In this document: piece after piece, positions 10,887-20,366 of the stretch
Position numbering within the stretch: position 1 is the stretch's first letter
How the letters are laid out: each line of letters begins with the position of its first letter
NCBI RefSeq assembly: GCF_900591205.1
Contig: NZ_UUPU01000020.1
Location: 1-64,000 of the forward strand
DNA: 64,000 bases
DNA from: Pseudomonas viridiflava
Lineage (GTDB): Bacteria; Pseudomonadota; Gammaproteobacteria; Pseudomonadales; Pseudomonadaceae
Direction of reading: 5' to 3'
The notes under the pieces: generated by a model
Told to the model about the DNA's origin: nothing
Databases searched by the model: none
Seen by the model: the letters and a program-made list of their open reading frames with translations, nothing else
Made by a program: the position numbers and the translations under genes

Positions 10887-11786
10887 TTACCCAGCGGGGC
10901 CTGCAGGAAAAAGCCCGGCGCACATATGATCAATAAACACACGCAATTTGGCCGAAGCATGGCGACTTGATGGCCACAGCATCCAGAAACTGCCCCGGTG
11001 CTCCACGTAGTCATCCAGCACCCGCTGCAGTCGCCCCTCCTTCACGGCCCGGTTGACCATATAGTCCGGCAGGCAGGCAATGCCCAATCCCTCGTGTACC
11101 ACATGGTTGAGGGACTCAATCGTGGTGCTGACCAACGGTGTGCGCAAGGTAGGTTCCGCAGCGCCAGGGGCAAGGCGCAATGGCCAGGGCTCCAGTTTGC
11201 CCGTAGCGCAGAACTTGTGGCGCAGGCAGGCGTGGGTGCTCAACTGCTGGGGCAGTTGCGGGATGCCGTGCTGGCTGAAGTACGCCGGTGTGCCCACCAA
11301 TACCAACTGATAATGCCCCAGGTGGCGCGCCATCAAGCGCGAATCTTCGGGCTTGCCGGTGCGAATCACCGCGTCGAAACCTTCCTCGATCACATCGACC
11401 ATGCGGTCGGAAAAATCCACATCCAACTCGATATCCGGGTAGGCGCGCATAAAGTCGCTGAGCACCGGCATCAACAAGCCACGCACTTGCGGCACGCTGA
11501 TGCGCAACTTGCCGCGAGGCGTGGCGCTGACCTCTGTCAGCTCGCGCTCCGCGGCCTCCACCTCTGCCAGGATGCGCCGCGAGCGTTCAAGGAACAGCGC
11601 GCCTTCGCTGGTCAGCGTGATACTGCGGGTGCTGCGATGAAACAGCCGCACGCCCAGGCGCTCTTCCATGCGCGCAATGCTCTTGCCCACGGCCGACGAT
11701 GACACGCCCAACACCCGGCCTGCCGCAGTGAAGCTGCGCGTCTCCGCCACCTGCACAAACACCGAGAGACTGCCCAAGCTGTCCAT
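10887..11786 (-). CDS. LysR-family transcriptional regulator
   Basis: 299 residues. The N-terminal winged helix-turn-helix starts MDSLGSLSVFVQVAETRSF with the recognition region VLGVSSSAVGKSIARMEERL. The effector domain (about 90-299) is of the CrgA/PBP2 type, with ISVPQVRGLLMPVLSDFM. It lies divergent to the MFS exporter gene 118 bases away, the usual arrangement for a LysR regulator controlling its neighbour. The frame is open to 12197 but that extension is antisense to the MFS gene; ATG at 11786 is the family start. Confidence 0.9.
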   Translation of the reverse strand: MDSLGSLSVFVQVAETRSFTAAGRVLGVSSSAVGKSIARMEERLGVRLFHRSTRSITLTSEGALFLERSRRILAEVEAAERELTEVSATPRGKLRISVPQVRGLLMPVLSDFMRAYPDIELDVDFSDRMVDVIEEGFDAVIRTGKPEDSRLMARHLGHYQLVLVGTPAYFSQHGIPQLPQQLSTHACLRHKFCATGKLEPWPLRLAPGAAEPTLRTPLVSTTIESLNHVVHEGLGIACLPDYMVNRAVKEGRLQRVLDDYVEHRGSFWMLWPSSRHASAKLRVFIDHMCAGLFPAGPAG

Positions 11787-11904
11787 GATCTTGCCCTTGC
11801 CGATTAAGGACGCTGATGTCCGATAAGTTCGGAACCTTAGCCTGTTTTTCCGCCAGCGACAGCCCCCTACCCTGCACCCTTGCCATTCTGCATGGATAAA
11901 TGTC

Positions 11905-13086
11905 ATGAGTTCACTGATCGACTGCCCGCAAACCGCCCGACCGGATGCGCTACCGCTGGGTGGCCTGCTGGCACTGGCCAGCGCCGGTTTCATCACCATC
12001 CTTACCGAAGCCATGCCCGCCGGGCTTTTGCCGCAAATGGGCGAGGGCTTGGGCGTGTCGCCGGCACTGGTCGGCCAATTGGTCACGCTGTACGCGCTGG
12101 GCTCACTCCTGGCGGCCATCCCGTTGACGCTGCTCACCCGAGGCTGGCGACGCCGCCCCTTGCTCTTGGTAGCCATTGGCGGCTTTGCCCTGGTCAATAG
12201 CGTGACCGCGCTGTCCAGCCACTATGGGTTGACCCTGGCGGCGCGTTTCTTCGCCGGCGTATTCGCCGGGCTGCTCTGGGCGCTGCTGGCGGGTTACGCC
12301 AGCCGAATGGTCGCGCCGCACCTGCAAGGTCGGGCGATTGCGGTGGCGATGCTGGGTGCGCCGTTGGCGCTGTCGTTGGGTGTCCCCGCGGGCACCTTTC
12401 TTGGTGCCGCCGTTGGCTGGCGCCTGAGTTTTGCGATCATGACCGGGCTGACACTGGCTCTGCTGATTTGGGCGCGCCTGCAACTGCCGGACTTCGCAGG
12501 CGAACCGGCGGGCAAGCGCTTGGGATTGCTTGCGGTGCTGACCTTGCCGGGTATTCGTCCGGTGTTGTGGGTGACGTTTACCTACGTGCTGGCCCACAAC
12601 ATTCTCTACACCTATATCGCCCCGCTGTTGGTGCCGGCGGGGATTGCCGCCGACATAGATAAGGTGTTGCTGGTGTTTGGCCTTGCCGCGTTGTTGAGCA
12701 TCTGGCTGACGGGCGTATTGATTGACCGGTGGTTGCGCACACTGCTGCTGATCAGCTGCGCGCTGTTTGGTCTGATCGCCTTGGCGCTGGCGTTCTGGAT
12801 CAACCTGTCGGTGGTTATCTATACCGCCGTGGCGTTTTGGGGCCTGGCGTTCGGCGGGCTGCCTGCGCTGCTGCAAACGGCGCTGGCCAAATCGGCAGGC
12901 ACGTCGGCGGACGCCGCGCAGTCGATGCTGGTGACTGTATGGAACCTGGGCATAGCCGGCGGCGGCTTGGCGGGCGGTGTGTTGCTCCAGGGTTGGGGCG
13001 TTGGCGCTTTTCCATGGGCCGTTAGCCTGCTGATGCTACTGGCCTTGGTCGGCGCATCACACACGGCAGTCCGCGTGCAAACCTAA
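11905..13086 (+). CDS. MFS transporter, DHA1 family (AraJ/NepI-like)
   Basis: 393 residues with about 12 hydrophobic segments. It has the DHA1 hallmarks of sugar/nucleoside/drug exporters: FITILTEAMPAGLLPQMGEGL in TM1, the LVTLYALGSLLAAIPLT segment, and TRGWRRRP in the loop 2-3 motif-A position. AraJ, NepI and related proteins are the closest recognised types; the substrate is not predictable. It is divergent from the LysR gene and probably controlled by it. A strong bidirectional terminator follows 24 bases after the stop. Confidence 0.85.
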   Translation: MSSLIDCPQTARPDALPLGGLLALASAGFITILTEAMPAGLLPQMGEGLGVSPALVGQLVTLYALGSLLAAIPLTLLTRGWRRRPLLLVAIGGFALVNSVTALSSHYGLTLAARFFAGVFAGLLWALLAGYASRMVAPHLQGRAIAVAMLGAPLALSLGVPAGTFLGAAVGWRLSFAIMTGLTLALLIWARLQLPDFAGEPAGKRLGLLAVLTLPGIRPVLWVTFTYVLAHNILYTYIAPLLVPAGIAADIDKVLLVFGLAALLSIWLTGVLIDRWLRTLLLISCALFGLIALALAFWINLSVVIYTAVAFWGLAFGGLPALLQTALAKSAGTSADAAQSMLVTVWNLGIAGGGLAGGVLLQGWGVGAFPWAVSLLMLLALVGASHTAVRVQT

Positions 13087-13109
13087 TTCAGGACGGGACA
13101 GCACACATA

Positions 13110-13145
13110 AAAAAGCCCCCGGTCTTTTCAGGCCGGGGGCTTTCT
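13110..13145. terminator. Bidirectional rho-independent terminator (MFS / ppiD)
   Basis: GCCCCCGG pairs with CCGGGGGC around a 10-base loop. It is preceded by an A-run and followed by TTTCT, so it can stop transcription from both convergent genes. Confidence 0.9.
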
Positions 13146-13158
13146 GTTCAAAGCGACA

Positions 13159-15033
13159 TCAGTATTTCTTGATGTCAGCCTTGGTTTCCAGCTGCTTGCG
13201 GTACGCCGCGAAGTCCTGCTGGCCGACACGGGAAGCGAGGAAGCGGCGGTATTGCGCCTTTTCTTCGTCCGATGGGGCTGCGGCTTCGTTGACACCGTTC
13301 AAGCGCACGATCACCAGGCTACCGTCAGCCAGGGTCACGGTGGTGAAGGTCGGCTTGTCCTTGCTCGCAGGCTTGGGCATGCGGAACAAGGCTTGCAGCA
13401 CGGCCGGGTCGATCGCTTCCTGGCTACGGGTAGCCGCTTCAGTGACTTTCCATGCCTGACCATCAATTGGCTGGTTCAGTGGGGTCTTGCCATCACGCAG
13501 GCTGGCGATCAACTCGTCAGCGTGAGTCTTGGCAGCCGCACTGGCACGCTCCTTGGTCATCTGTGCACGGATCGCCGCAGACACGCTTTCCAGCGGCAGT
13601 TGCGAAGGCTTCAGATGCTCTTTGGCACGCAGCACGATGATGGTTTCCGGGTCCAGCTCGATGGCGGTGCTGTTAGCACCCTCATCCAGCACTTCCGGGC
13701 TGAACGCTGCGGTGACCACGGCACGGTTGGCCGCAACACCTTCGCCACCTTCACGGCCAAATGGCGCGGACGTGTGCACGGTCAGCTTCAAGTCGGACGC
13801 CGGCTGGGCCAGGTCGGAGGCTTCGAATGCCGCGTCTTCCAATTGCTTGGTCGCCTCGACATAACGCTGCTCGACCTGTTGGGTCTTGAGCTCGCGGGTC
13901 AGCTTGTCTTTCAGGCTGGCAAACGTCGGCACTTGCGGTGCTTCAACGCCCAACAGCTTGATCAGGTGCCAACCGAAGGTGGAGCGCACCGGCGCCGATA
14001 CTTGATCCTGCTTCAACGCGTACAGCGCCGTCTCGAAGTCCGGGTCGTAGACGCCAGGGCCGGCAAAACCGAGGTCGCCGCCATTGTTGGCTGAACCTGG
14101 ATCCTGAGAGAATTCCTTGGCCAATGCCTCGAACTTCTCACCCTTGGCCAGGCGCGCCTGGATTTCTTCGATCTTCGCCTTGGCTTGCGCGTCGGTGGTC
14201 TTGTCGTTGACTTCGATCAGAATGTGCGCCGCACGCCGCTGTTCAGCGAGGTTGGCGGTTTCTTTCTGATAGGCCGCCTGCAGTTCATCGTCCTTGACGC
14301 TGACCTGGTCGAAGAAGGAAGACTTCTTCAGCTCCAGGTAGTCGATGACGACCTGGTCCGGGGTCATGAACTCTTTGGCGTGCTGGTCGTAGTAAGCCTT
14401 GACCTCGTCGTCGGTGAGTTTCACCGCCGCAGGGTTGGCCTTGATATTGACGGTGGCGAAATCGCGGGTCTGTTTTTCCAGACGGGCGAATGCCAGCACC
14501 TCGGCGTCGGTCACGAAACCGCTGCCGGCAATACCTGCACGAACCTGGCCGATCAGCATTTCCTGGGTCAGCATCTGACGAAATTGCAAACGGCTGTAGC
14601 CCAGCTGACGGATCACCTGGTCAAAGCGTTCGGCGCTGAACTTGCCGTCGACCTGGAATTCAGGCGTCTGCAGGATCACTTGGTCCAGTGCCGCTTCAGA
14701 GAAGCCGAACTTGGAATCGGCCGCGCCTTGCAGCAGCAGTTTGCGATCAATCAGCCCTTTGAGGGCCGCTTCGCGCAGCAGTTTTTCGTCCAGCAGCGAA
14801 GCATCGAAATCCTTGCCCAACTGTTGCATCAGCTGGCGCCGTTGCATATCGACGGCCTGGCTCAGTTCGGTCTGGGTGATTTCTTCACCGTTGACCTTGG
14901 CCACGTCCTGCTTGGTGTTGGTCGAAGCCTGAAAAATGGCCTCGATACCGGTGAACGCCATCAATGCGACGATGATCCCGATAATGGTCTTGGCAATCCA
15001 GCCTTGTGAATTGTCCCTGATATTTTGCAGCAT
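13159..15033 (-). CDS. ppiD: Periplasmic folding chaperone PpiD
   Basis: 624-residue inner-membrane-anchored periplasmic chaperone near the Sec translocon. One N-terminal TM segment (IIGIIVALMAFTGIEAIF) follows a short cytosolic tail. Then comes a SurA_N-like region, the parvulin domain at about 265-365 (RRAAHILIEVND, then GGDLGFAGPGVYDPDFE and STFGWHLIKL), and a second SurA-like region. Length matches E. coli PpiD (623). It follows hupB as in other gammaproteobacteria, but a tRNA-like sequence and a terminator separate the two genes, so ppiD probably has its own promoter. Confidence 0.95.
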   Translation of the reverse strand: MLQNIRDNSQGWIAKTIIGIIVALMAFTGIEAIFQASTNTKQDVAKVNGEEITQTELSQAVDMQRRQLMQQLGKDFDASLLDEKLLREAALKGLIDRKLLLQGAADSKFGFSEAALDQVILQTPEFQVDGKFSAERFDQVIRQLGYSRLQFRQMLTQEMLIGQVRAGIAGSGFVTDAEVLAFARLEKQTRDFATVNIKANPAAVKLTDDEVKAYYDQHAKEFMTPDQVVIDYLELKKSSFFDQVSVKDDELQAAYQKETANLAEQRRAAHILIEVNDKTTDAQAKAKIEEIQARLAKGEKFEALAKEFSQDPGSANNGGDLGFAGPGVYDPDFETALYALKQDQVSAPVRSTFGWHLIKLLGVEAPQVPTFASLKDKLTRELKTQQVEQRYVEATKQLEDAAFEASDLAQPASDLKLTVHTSAPFGREGGEGVAANRAVVTAAFSPEVLDEGANSTAIELDPETIIVLRAKEHLKPSQLPLESVSAAIRAQMTKERASAAAKTHADELIASLRDGKTPLNQPIDGQAWKVTEAATRSQEAIDPAVLQALFRMPKPASKDKPTFTTVTLADGSLVIVRLNGVNEAAAPSDEEKAQYRRFLASRVGQQDFAAYRKQLETKADIKKY

Positions 15034-15103
15034 GCGTCCCCCAGAAACGGTTGAACTTCAAAAATTGGCAACCGTGGAGCGTGGGTAGAGTCCGGATAGA
15101 AGA

Positions 15104-15127
15104 AAGGCGCATCCGAGGATGCGCCTT
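15104..15127 (-). terminator. Rho-independent terminator after the tRNA-like sequence
   Basis: An 11-base perfect inverted repeat (AAGGCGCATCC/GGATGCGCCTT) with a minimal loop is followed on the reverse strand by TCTTCT. It lies eight bases downstream of the CCA end of the tRNA-like element and upstream of ppiD. Confidence 0.85.
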
Positions 15128-15135
15128 CTCGTAAC

Positions 15136-15212
15136 TGGCGGAGCGGACGGGGGTTTGAACCCACACCCCAGGCCGTGGCGACCCGATGGATACGTGGGTC
15201 AGCTGCCGCTCC
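15136..15212 (-). ncRNA. tRNA-like sequence (tRNA-Asp-like acceptor and T-arm) between hupB and ppiD
   Basis: The 77-base reverse-strand segment begins GGAGCGG and ends CCGCTCC-G-CCA. This is a perfect 7-bp acceptor stem with encoded CCA, identical to the 5' end known for bacterial tRNA-Asp. A T-loop-like GGGTTCAAACC stands at the right place, and the length equals normal tRNA-Asp. The interior has no recognisable D-arm (no AGTTGGTAGA-like core) and no ordinary anticodon arm; it holds a GACCC...GGGTC hairpin instead. Base pairing also extends past the CCA: CTGGC upstream pairs with GCCAG, with a 3-base bulge. It may be a decayed tRNA gene, a tRNA-mimic sRNA, or a structured hupB 3' UTR. A terminator follows eight bases on. 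Confidence 0.5.
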
Positions 15213-15265
15213 GCTGCCAGGCCAGACCTACGTCCGACCCGGGTAGGTAAAGGCTAGATCGAAGC

Positions 15266-15538
15266 TTAGTTAACGGCTTCTTTCAGGGCTTTACCGGCTT
15301 TGAAACCTGGTTTCTTGGCAGCAGCGATTTGCAGTGCTTTGCCAGTCTGTGGGTTACGGCCAGTGCGAGCTGGGCGGTCAGTCACAGAGAAAGTACCGAA
15401 GCCTACCAGTACCACGGAGTCGCCGGCCTTCAGAGCGCCAGTGACGGATTCGATTACTGCATCCAGCGCACGGCCAGCAGCAGCTTTCGGGATATCAGCG
15501 GATGCGGCGATAGCATCAATCAGTTCCGACTTGTTCAC
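15266..15538 (-). CDS. hupB: DNA-binding protein HU-beta
   Basis: 90-residue nucleoid-associated protein; the HU dimer bends DNA without sequence preference. Recognised by [20 protein letters not shown] at the N-terminus and the beta-arm [20 protein letters not shown], ending [18 protein letters not shown] start at 15538, with AAGGGGA about eight bases upstream; the longer open frame to 15622 is not conserved. It sits between lon and ppiD as in other pseudomonads. Confidence 0.97.
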   Translation of the reverse strand: MNKSELIDAIAASADIPKAAAGRALDAVIESVTGALKAGDSVVLVGFGTFSVTDRPARTGRNPQTGKALQIAAAKKPGFKAGKALKEAVN

Positions 15539-15686
15539 TCTAAGTCCCCTTATATATCTATTGAGTATGATTCTAAGTTTTTTGGTGAAAGCAAAAATCA
15601 GTGCTGAATGGCCTACAGACACTTAAGAGCCGCTTTATAACAAGGGCTCTAAAAAGCTGTCAAGGAAGCCCCCAGGCTTTAACGCA

Positions 15687-18083
15687 TTAATGCGTGCTAA
15701 TTCTTTCCTTGGAATCAGACTCGCGTTTTTCGTCCTTGGCGACTATCTCCGGAGCCACATCCGGCAAGGGCTCCGGCGCGTATTGCAGCGCAATTTGCAG
15801 GACCTCGTCAATCCATTTAACCGGTTTAATCTGAAGATCCTGCTTAATGTTGTCGGGAATTTCCTTCAAGTCGCGAACATTCTCTTCAGGAATGATCACC
15901 GTCTTGATGCCGCCCCGGTGTGCCGCCAACAATTTCTCTTTCAGACCACCGATAGCCAATACCTGACCACGCAGGGTAATTTCCCCGGTCATTGCGACAT
16001 CGGCGCGCACCGGTATGCCGGTCAATGCCGAAACCAGGGCCGTGCACATGCCTACGCCTGCGCTAGGGCCGTCTTTCGGGGTTGCCCCTTCCGGCATGTG
16101 GATGTGAGTGTCGTGCTTCTCGTGGAAGTCCAGGGGGATCCCCAGGCTCTTGGCGCGGCTGCGCACTACGGTCTGCGCGGCAGTGATGGATTCCACCATC
16201 ACGTCACCCAAAGAACCGGTCTTGATCAACTGGCCTTTGCCAGGGATGACCGCAGCCTCGATGGTCAGCAATTCACCGCCCACCTGGGTCCACGCCAGGC
16301 CAGTCACCTGACCTACCTGGTCCTGCTGCTCAGCCAGGCCGTAACGGAATTTCTTCACGCCCAGGAAGTGTTCCAGGGAGTCGGCAACCACCTTCACCGA
16401 GAAGCGTTTTTCCAGCGCATGTTCCTTGACCGCCTTGCGGCAAATCTTCGCGATCTGGCGCTCCAGCCCCCGTACACCGGCCTCGCGGGTGTAGTAACGA
16501 ACGATGTCGCGGATCGCCTCGACCTCGAATTCGATCTCGCCTTTCTTCAGGCCGTTGGCCGAAATCTGCTTGGGCGCGAGGTATTTGACGGCAATGTTGA
16601 TCTTCTCGTCTTCGGTGTAACCCGGCAGACGAATCACCTCCATCCGGTCCAGCAAGGCGGGTGGGATGTTCATGGAGTTGGAGGTGCACAGGAACATTAC
16701 ATCGGACAGGTCGTAGTCGACTTCCAGGTAATGGTCGTTGAAATTGTGGTTCTGCTCGGGGTCGAGTACTTCGAGCAACGCCGAGGCCGGATCGCCACGC
16801 ATGTCGCTGCCCATTTTGTCGATTTCATCGAGCAGGAACAGTGGGTTACGCACCCCCACCTTCGTCATCTTTTGAATCAATCTTCCCGGCATCGAACCGA
16901 TGTAAGTACGGCGATGGCCACGGATTTCCGCTTCATCACGCACACCGCCCAAGGCCATGCGCACGAATTTACGGTTGGTCGCGTTGGCGATCGACTCCGC
17001 CAGGGAGGTTTTACCGACACCCGGCGGGCCGACCAGACACAGCACCGGACCGCGAATTTTCTTCACGCGCTTTTGCACGGCGAGGTATTCGAGGATGCGT
17101 TCTTTGACTTCTTCGAGGCCGTAGTGGTCGGCATCCAGGATGTCTTCGGCACGCGCCAGGTCCAGACGCACCTTGGTCTGGGCCTTCCACGGCACCTGCA
17201 CCAGCCAATCAATGTAGGAACGAACCACAGTGGCTTCGGCCGACATCGGCGACATTTGCTTAAGCTTGTTCAGCTCGGCATTGGCTTTGGTCAGGGCGTC
17301 TTTCGGCAGGCCGGCGGCATCAATGCGCTTTTTCAGCTCTTCGATTTCGTTGTGCCCTTCCTCGCTGTCGCCGAGCTCCTTCTGAATGGCCTTCATCTGC
17401 TCATTCAGGTAGTACTCGCGCTGGCTGCGCTCCATTTGTTTCTTCACGCGACCACGAATGCGCTTCTCAACCTGCAGCAGGTCGATCTCGGCATCCAGCA
17501 ACGCCAGCACGTGTTCAACACGGGTCGGCAGGTCGATGATTTCGAGGATGTCCTGCTTCTGCTCGATTTTCAGCGCCATGTGCGCGGCCATGGTGTCGAC
17601 CAGGCGGCTTGGCTCATCAATGCTATTAAGCGAAGACAGGACTTCAGCCGGGACTTTCTTGCCCAGCTGCACATACTGCTCGAACTGCGAGAGCAGGCTG
17701 CGTACAAAAACTTCGGACTCGCGCTCAGGGGCTTCGGCTTCGTCGATCAGCGCCACTTCGGCGCGCAGGTGGCCGTCCACCTCCATGAAACGCTCGACAG
17801 CGCCGCGTTGCTCGCCTTCCACCAGGACCTTGACGGTGCCATCGGGCAGCTTGAGCAATTGCAGGACGGTTGCAACAGTACCAACGCGATACAGGGCATC
17901 TTCGCCTGGATCATCATCAGCCGGGTTTCTCTGGGCCAACAGCAGGATCTGCTTGTCGCCCGTCATCGCGGCCTCGAGGGCTTCGATAGACTTCTCGCGC
18001 CCCACGAACAGCGGGATAACCATGTGCGGATAGACGACGACATCACGCAACGGCAGGAGAGGCAATTCAATGGTTGTCTTCAT
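15687..18083 (-). CDS. lon: ATP-dependent protease Lon
   Basis: 798 residues. The cytosolic AAA+ serine protease degrades misfolded and regulatory proteins. The N-terminal substrate domain starts [20 protein letters not shown]. The AAA+ module has Walker [10 protein letters not shown] and Walker [10 protein letters not shown]. The protease domain has the catalytic Ser in [11 protein letters not shown] and the Lys in [14 protein letters not shown]. The start [10 protein letters not shown] at 18083 is the family start; the 25-codon extension to 18158 has no support. A likely heat-shock promoter lies upstream at 18125-18153. In line with clpX, clpP and tig on the same strand, though terminators separate them. 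Confidence 0.97.
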   Translation of the reverse strand: MKTTIELPLLPLRDVVVYPHMVIPLFVGREKSIEALEAAMTGDKQILLLAQRNPADDDPGEDALYRVGTVATVLQLLKLPDGTVKVLVEGEQRGAVERFMEVDGHLRAEVALIDEAEAPERESEVFVRSLLSQFEQYVQLGKKVPAEVLSSLNSIDEPSRLVDTMAAHMALKIEQKQDILEIIDLPTRVEHVLALLDAEIDLLQVEKRIRGRVKKQMERSQREYYLNEQMKAIQKELGDSEEGHNEIEELKKRIDAAGLPKDALTKANAELNKLKQMSPMSAEATVVRSYIDWLVQVPWKAQTKVRLDLARAEDILDADHYGLEEVKERILEYLAVQKRVKKIRGPVLCLVGPPGVGKTSLAESIANATNRKFVRMALGGVRDEAEIRGHRRTYIGSMPGRLIQKMTKVGVRNPLFLLDEIDKMGSDMRGDPASALLEVLDPEQNHNFNDHYLEVDYDLSDVMFLCTSNSMNIPPALLDRMEVIRLPGYTEDEKINIAVKYLAPKQISANGLKKGEIEFEVEAIRDIVRYYTREAGVRGLERQIAKICRKAVKEHALEKRFSVKVVADSLEHFLGVKKFRYGLAEQQDQVGQVTGLAWTQVGGELLTIEAAVIPGKGQLIKTGSLGDVMVESITAAQTVVRSRAKSLGIPLDFHEKHDTHIHMPEGATPKDGPSAGVGMCTALVSALTGIPVRADVAMTGEITLRGQVLAIGGLKEKLLAAHRGGIKTVIIPEENVRDLKEIPDNIKQDLQIKPVKWIDEVLQIALQYAPEPLPDVAPEIVAKDEKRESDSKERISTH

Positions 18084-18124
18084 GATTTCGCCTCTATGAC
18101 AATTGAAAAGTAAGCTTGAAACCA

Positions 18125-18153
18125 AGATGGGGGCTGCGTGTAAAAAAAACAAG
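18125..18153 (-). promoter_or_regulatory. Putative sigma-32 heat-shock promoter of lon
   Basis: On the reverse strand, CTTGTTT (18147-18153) and CCCCATCT (18125-18132) are separated by 14 bases. The second box matches the sigma-32 -10 consensus CCCCATNT exactly; the first keeps CTTG of CTTGAAA. It lies about 40 bases before the lon start codon. Confidence 0.55.
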
Positions 18154-18192
18154 CTCAATGCCCGCAGTTACACGCAGTAAAAATCTTCATAA

Positions 18193-18224
18193 AAACAAAG
18201 GGGCCCCTAAAGGCCCCTTGTTTG
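18193..18224 (-). terminator. Rho-independent terminator of clpX
   Basis: AAGGGGCC and GGCCCCTT pair around a short loop; on the reverse strand the stem is followed by TTTGTTTTTAT. It lies directly after the clpX stop and before the lon promoter. Confidence 0.85.
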
Positions 18225-18243
18225 TACCGAAACTGCGAAACGC

Positions 18244-19527
18244 TTACGCGTCTGGCGCAGCCTTGGCAGCCGGCTCACTGTTTTCGTAGATATACAGTGG
18301 CTTGGACTTGCCTTCTATAACGCTTTCGTCGATCACCACTTTACTCACCTCGGACTGCGAGGGGATTTCGTACATGGTGTCGAGCAATACGCCTTCAAGG
18401 ATCGAACGCAGACCACGTGCACCGGTCTTGCGCTCGAGTGCCCGCTTGGCCACCGATTTGAGCGCGTCGGTACGGAACTCGAGGTCTACGCCTTCCATTT
18501 CGAACAGCTTCGCGTATTGCTTGGTCAGGGCGTTTTTCGGCTCGGTGAGGATCTGAATCAGAGCAGCCTCATCCAGTTCGTCCAACGTGGCCAGGACCGG
18601 CAGACGACCAACGAATTCCGGGATCAGACCGAACTTGACCAGATCGTCAGGCTCGACTTCACGCAGGGACTCGCCCACCTTCTTGCCTTCTTCCTTGCTG
18701 CGCACTTCTGCACCGAAACCGATGCCGCCACGGGTAGAACGCTGCTGAATAACCTTCTCCAGACCGGAGAACGCACCACCACAGATAAACAGGATGTTGC
18801 GCGTATCAACCTGAAGGAATTCTTGCTGCGGGTGCTTGCGGCCGCCTTGTGGCGGTACGGAAGCAACCGTGCCTTCGATCAGTTTCAACAGGGCCTGCTG
18901 CACGCCTTCACCGGAAACGTCCCGGGTGATCGACGGGTTGTCGGACTTGCGCGAGATCTTGTCGATTTCGTCGATATAGACAATACCCATCTGGGCTTTC
19001 TCTACGTCGTAGTCGCACTTCTGCAGCAGTTTCTGAATGATGTTCTCGACATCCTCACCCACGTAGCCAGCCTCGGTGAGGGTGGTGGCGTCGGCGATGG
19101 TGAAGGGAACGTTCAGCAGGCGAGCGAGGGTTTCCGCAAGCAGGGTTTTACCCGAGCCTGTAGGACCGATCAGCAAGATGTTGCTCTTGCCAAGTTCGAC
19201 TTCGTCGCCTTTCTTGTCACGCTGGTTCAGACGCTTGTAGTGGTTGTACACCGCTACGGCCAAAACCTTCTTTGCACGCTCTTGACCGATAACATATTGG
19301 TCAAGGATGCCGCTGATTTCTTTAGGCGAAGGCAATTTATGCGCGCTGCTTTCGGCCTGGGCTTCCTGCACCTCCTCACGGATGATGTCATTGCACAGGT
19401 CGACGCACTCGTCGCAGATAAAGACCGAGGGGCCGGCAATCAATTTGCGTACTTCATGCTGGCTTTTGCCACAGAAGGAGCAATAGAGCAGCTTGCCGTT
19501 GTCCTCGCCGTTGCGGGTGTCAGTCAT
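18244..19527 (-). CDS. clpX: ClpXP protease ATPase subunit ClpX
   Basis: 427-residue AAA+ unfoldase that feeds proteins to ClpP. The N-terminal zinc-binding domain has CSFCGK and CDECVDLC. Walker A is [15 protein letters not shown] and Walker [10 protein letters not shown]; the sensor/arginine-finger region follows near GFGAEV. The C-terminal small domain includes [14 protein letters not shown]. The start [12 protein letters not shown] at 19527 is the standard one; the frame is open 11 codons further. It lies 112 bases downstream of clpP on the same strand, forming the usual tig-clpP-clpX set. Confidence 0.97.
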   Translation of the reverse strand: MTDTRNGEDNGKLLYCSFCGKSQHEVRKLIAGPSVFICDECVDLCNDIIREEVQEAQAESSAHKLPSPKEISGILDQYVIGQERAKKVLAVAVYNHYKRLNQRDKKGDEVELGKSNILLIGPTGSGKTLLAETLARLLNVPFTIADATTLTEAGYVGEDVENIIQKLLQKCDYDVEKAQMGIVYIDEIDKISRKSDNPSITRDVSGEGVQQALLKLIEGTVASVPPQGGRKHPQQEFLQVDTRNILFICGGAFSGLEKVIQQRSTRGGIGFGAEVRSKEEGKKVGESLREVEPDDLVKFGLIPEFVGRLPVLATLDELDEAALIQILTEPKNALTKQYAKLFEMEGVDLEFRTDALKSVAKRALERKTGARGLRSILEGVLLDTMYEIPSQSEVSKVVIDESVIEGKSKPLYIYENSEPAAKAAPDA

Positions 19528-19639
19528 TCGTTCGATCCAAATCCGATAGGCTTGCAACACAAGATGAAGGCTTATGCGGGCTTTTTCAAGCCCGCCAGTG
19601 GTCGGACATGCCGACCAGCCCTATTTTGAGCGGCTTATA

Positions 19640-20275
19640 TTATGCGGGGCGCTTGTCGATTACTGCGTCGATCAGCCCGTACGCTTTCGCAGCTTCCGCA
19701 CTCATGAAGTTGTCGCGATTGGTGTCGCGCTCGATTTCTTCAAGGGTGTGCCCGCTGTGCTTGGCCATCAACGTGTTGAGGCGCTCGCGAATAAACAGGA
19801 TCTCCTTGGCGTGAATTTCGATATCCGACGCCTGGCCCTGGAAACCGCCCAGTGGCTGGTGAATCATCACGCGAGAGTTCGGCAGGCAGTAACGCTTGCC
19901 TTCGGCACCGGCAGTCAGCAGGAACGCACCCATGCTGCAGGCTTGGCCGATACAGGTGGTGGATACGTTCGGCTTGATGAACTGCATGGTGTCGTAGATC
20001 GACATGCCCGCCGTCACCGAACCGCCTGGGGAGTTGATGTAAAGATGGATGTCCTTGTCCGGGTTTTCGGCTTCAAGGAACAGCAGTTGCGCACAGATCA
20101 GGTTGGCCATGTAGTCCTCTACCGGGCCCACCAAAAAGATCACTCGCTCCTTGAGCAGGCGCGAGTAGATGTCGTAGGCGCGTTCGCCACGAGCGGACTG
20201 CTCTACAACCATCGGGACCAGGCCGCCTGCGGCCTGGATATCAGAGTTCTGCTGAATATAGGAATTACGGAACAT
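19640..20275 (-). CDS. clpP: ATP-dependent Clp protease proteolytic subunit ClpP
   Basis: 211-residue serine peptidase that forms the 14-mer chamber. The catalytic Ser is in [12 protein letters not shown], the His in [13 protein letters not shown], and the Asp in the DTNRDNFMS region. The N-terminal propeptide is short ([18 protein letters not shown]). Length agrees with E. coli ClpP (207). A hairpin lies between tig and clpP, so clpP levels may partly depend on read-through from tig. Confidence 0.97.
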   Translation of the reverse strand: MFRNSYIQQNSDIQAAGGLVPMVVEQSARGERAYDIYSRLLKERVIFLVGPVEDYMANLICAQLLFLEAENPDKDIHLYINSPGGSVTAGMSIYDTMQFIKPNVSTTCIGQACSMGAFLLTAGAEGKRYCLPNSRVMIHQPLGGFQGQASDIEIHAKEILFIRERLNTLMAKHSGHTLEEIERDTNRDNFMSAEAAKAYGLIDAVIDKRPA

Positions 20276-20314
20276 GCTCTGCAGTTACTCCCAAATAGTC
20301 ATGTCTTGAAAACG

Positions 20315-20341
20315 CATAAGCCAGCGCGAGGCTGGCTTATG
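20315..20341 (-). terminator. Attenuator/terminator hairpin between tig and clpP
   Basis: CATAAGCCAGC pairs with GCTGGCTTATG (11 bp, five-base loop), followed on the reverse strand by CGTTTTC. It starts about 25 bases after the tig stop. The short T-tract suggests partial termination. Confidence 0.7.
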
Positions 20342-20366
20342 GTTGAATTTCCAACGAGTTGGACAA

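Noticed and set aside
15136..15212. Calling the hupB/ppiD element a functional tRNA-Asp
   Set aside because: No D-arm or GTC anticodon arm can be drawn; T-arm pairing is imperfect. Listed as tRNA-like instead.
15690..18113. 807-codon open frame antisense to lon
   Set aside because: Mirror of a highly expressed gene with strong codon bias; product is low-information and has no ribosome site.
19571..19600. Hairpin GCGGGCTTTTTCAAGCCCGC between clpP and clpX as a terminator
   Set aside because: The stem is short and no T-run follows on the transcribed strand, so it may only pause or stabilise RNA.
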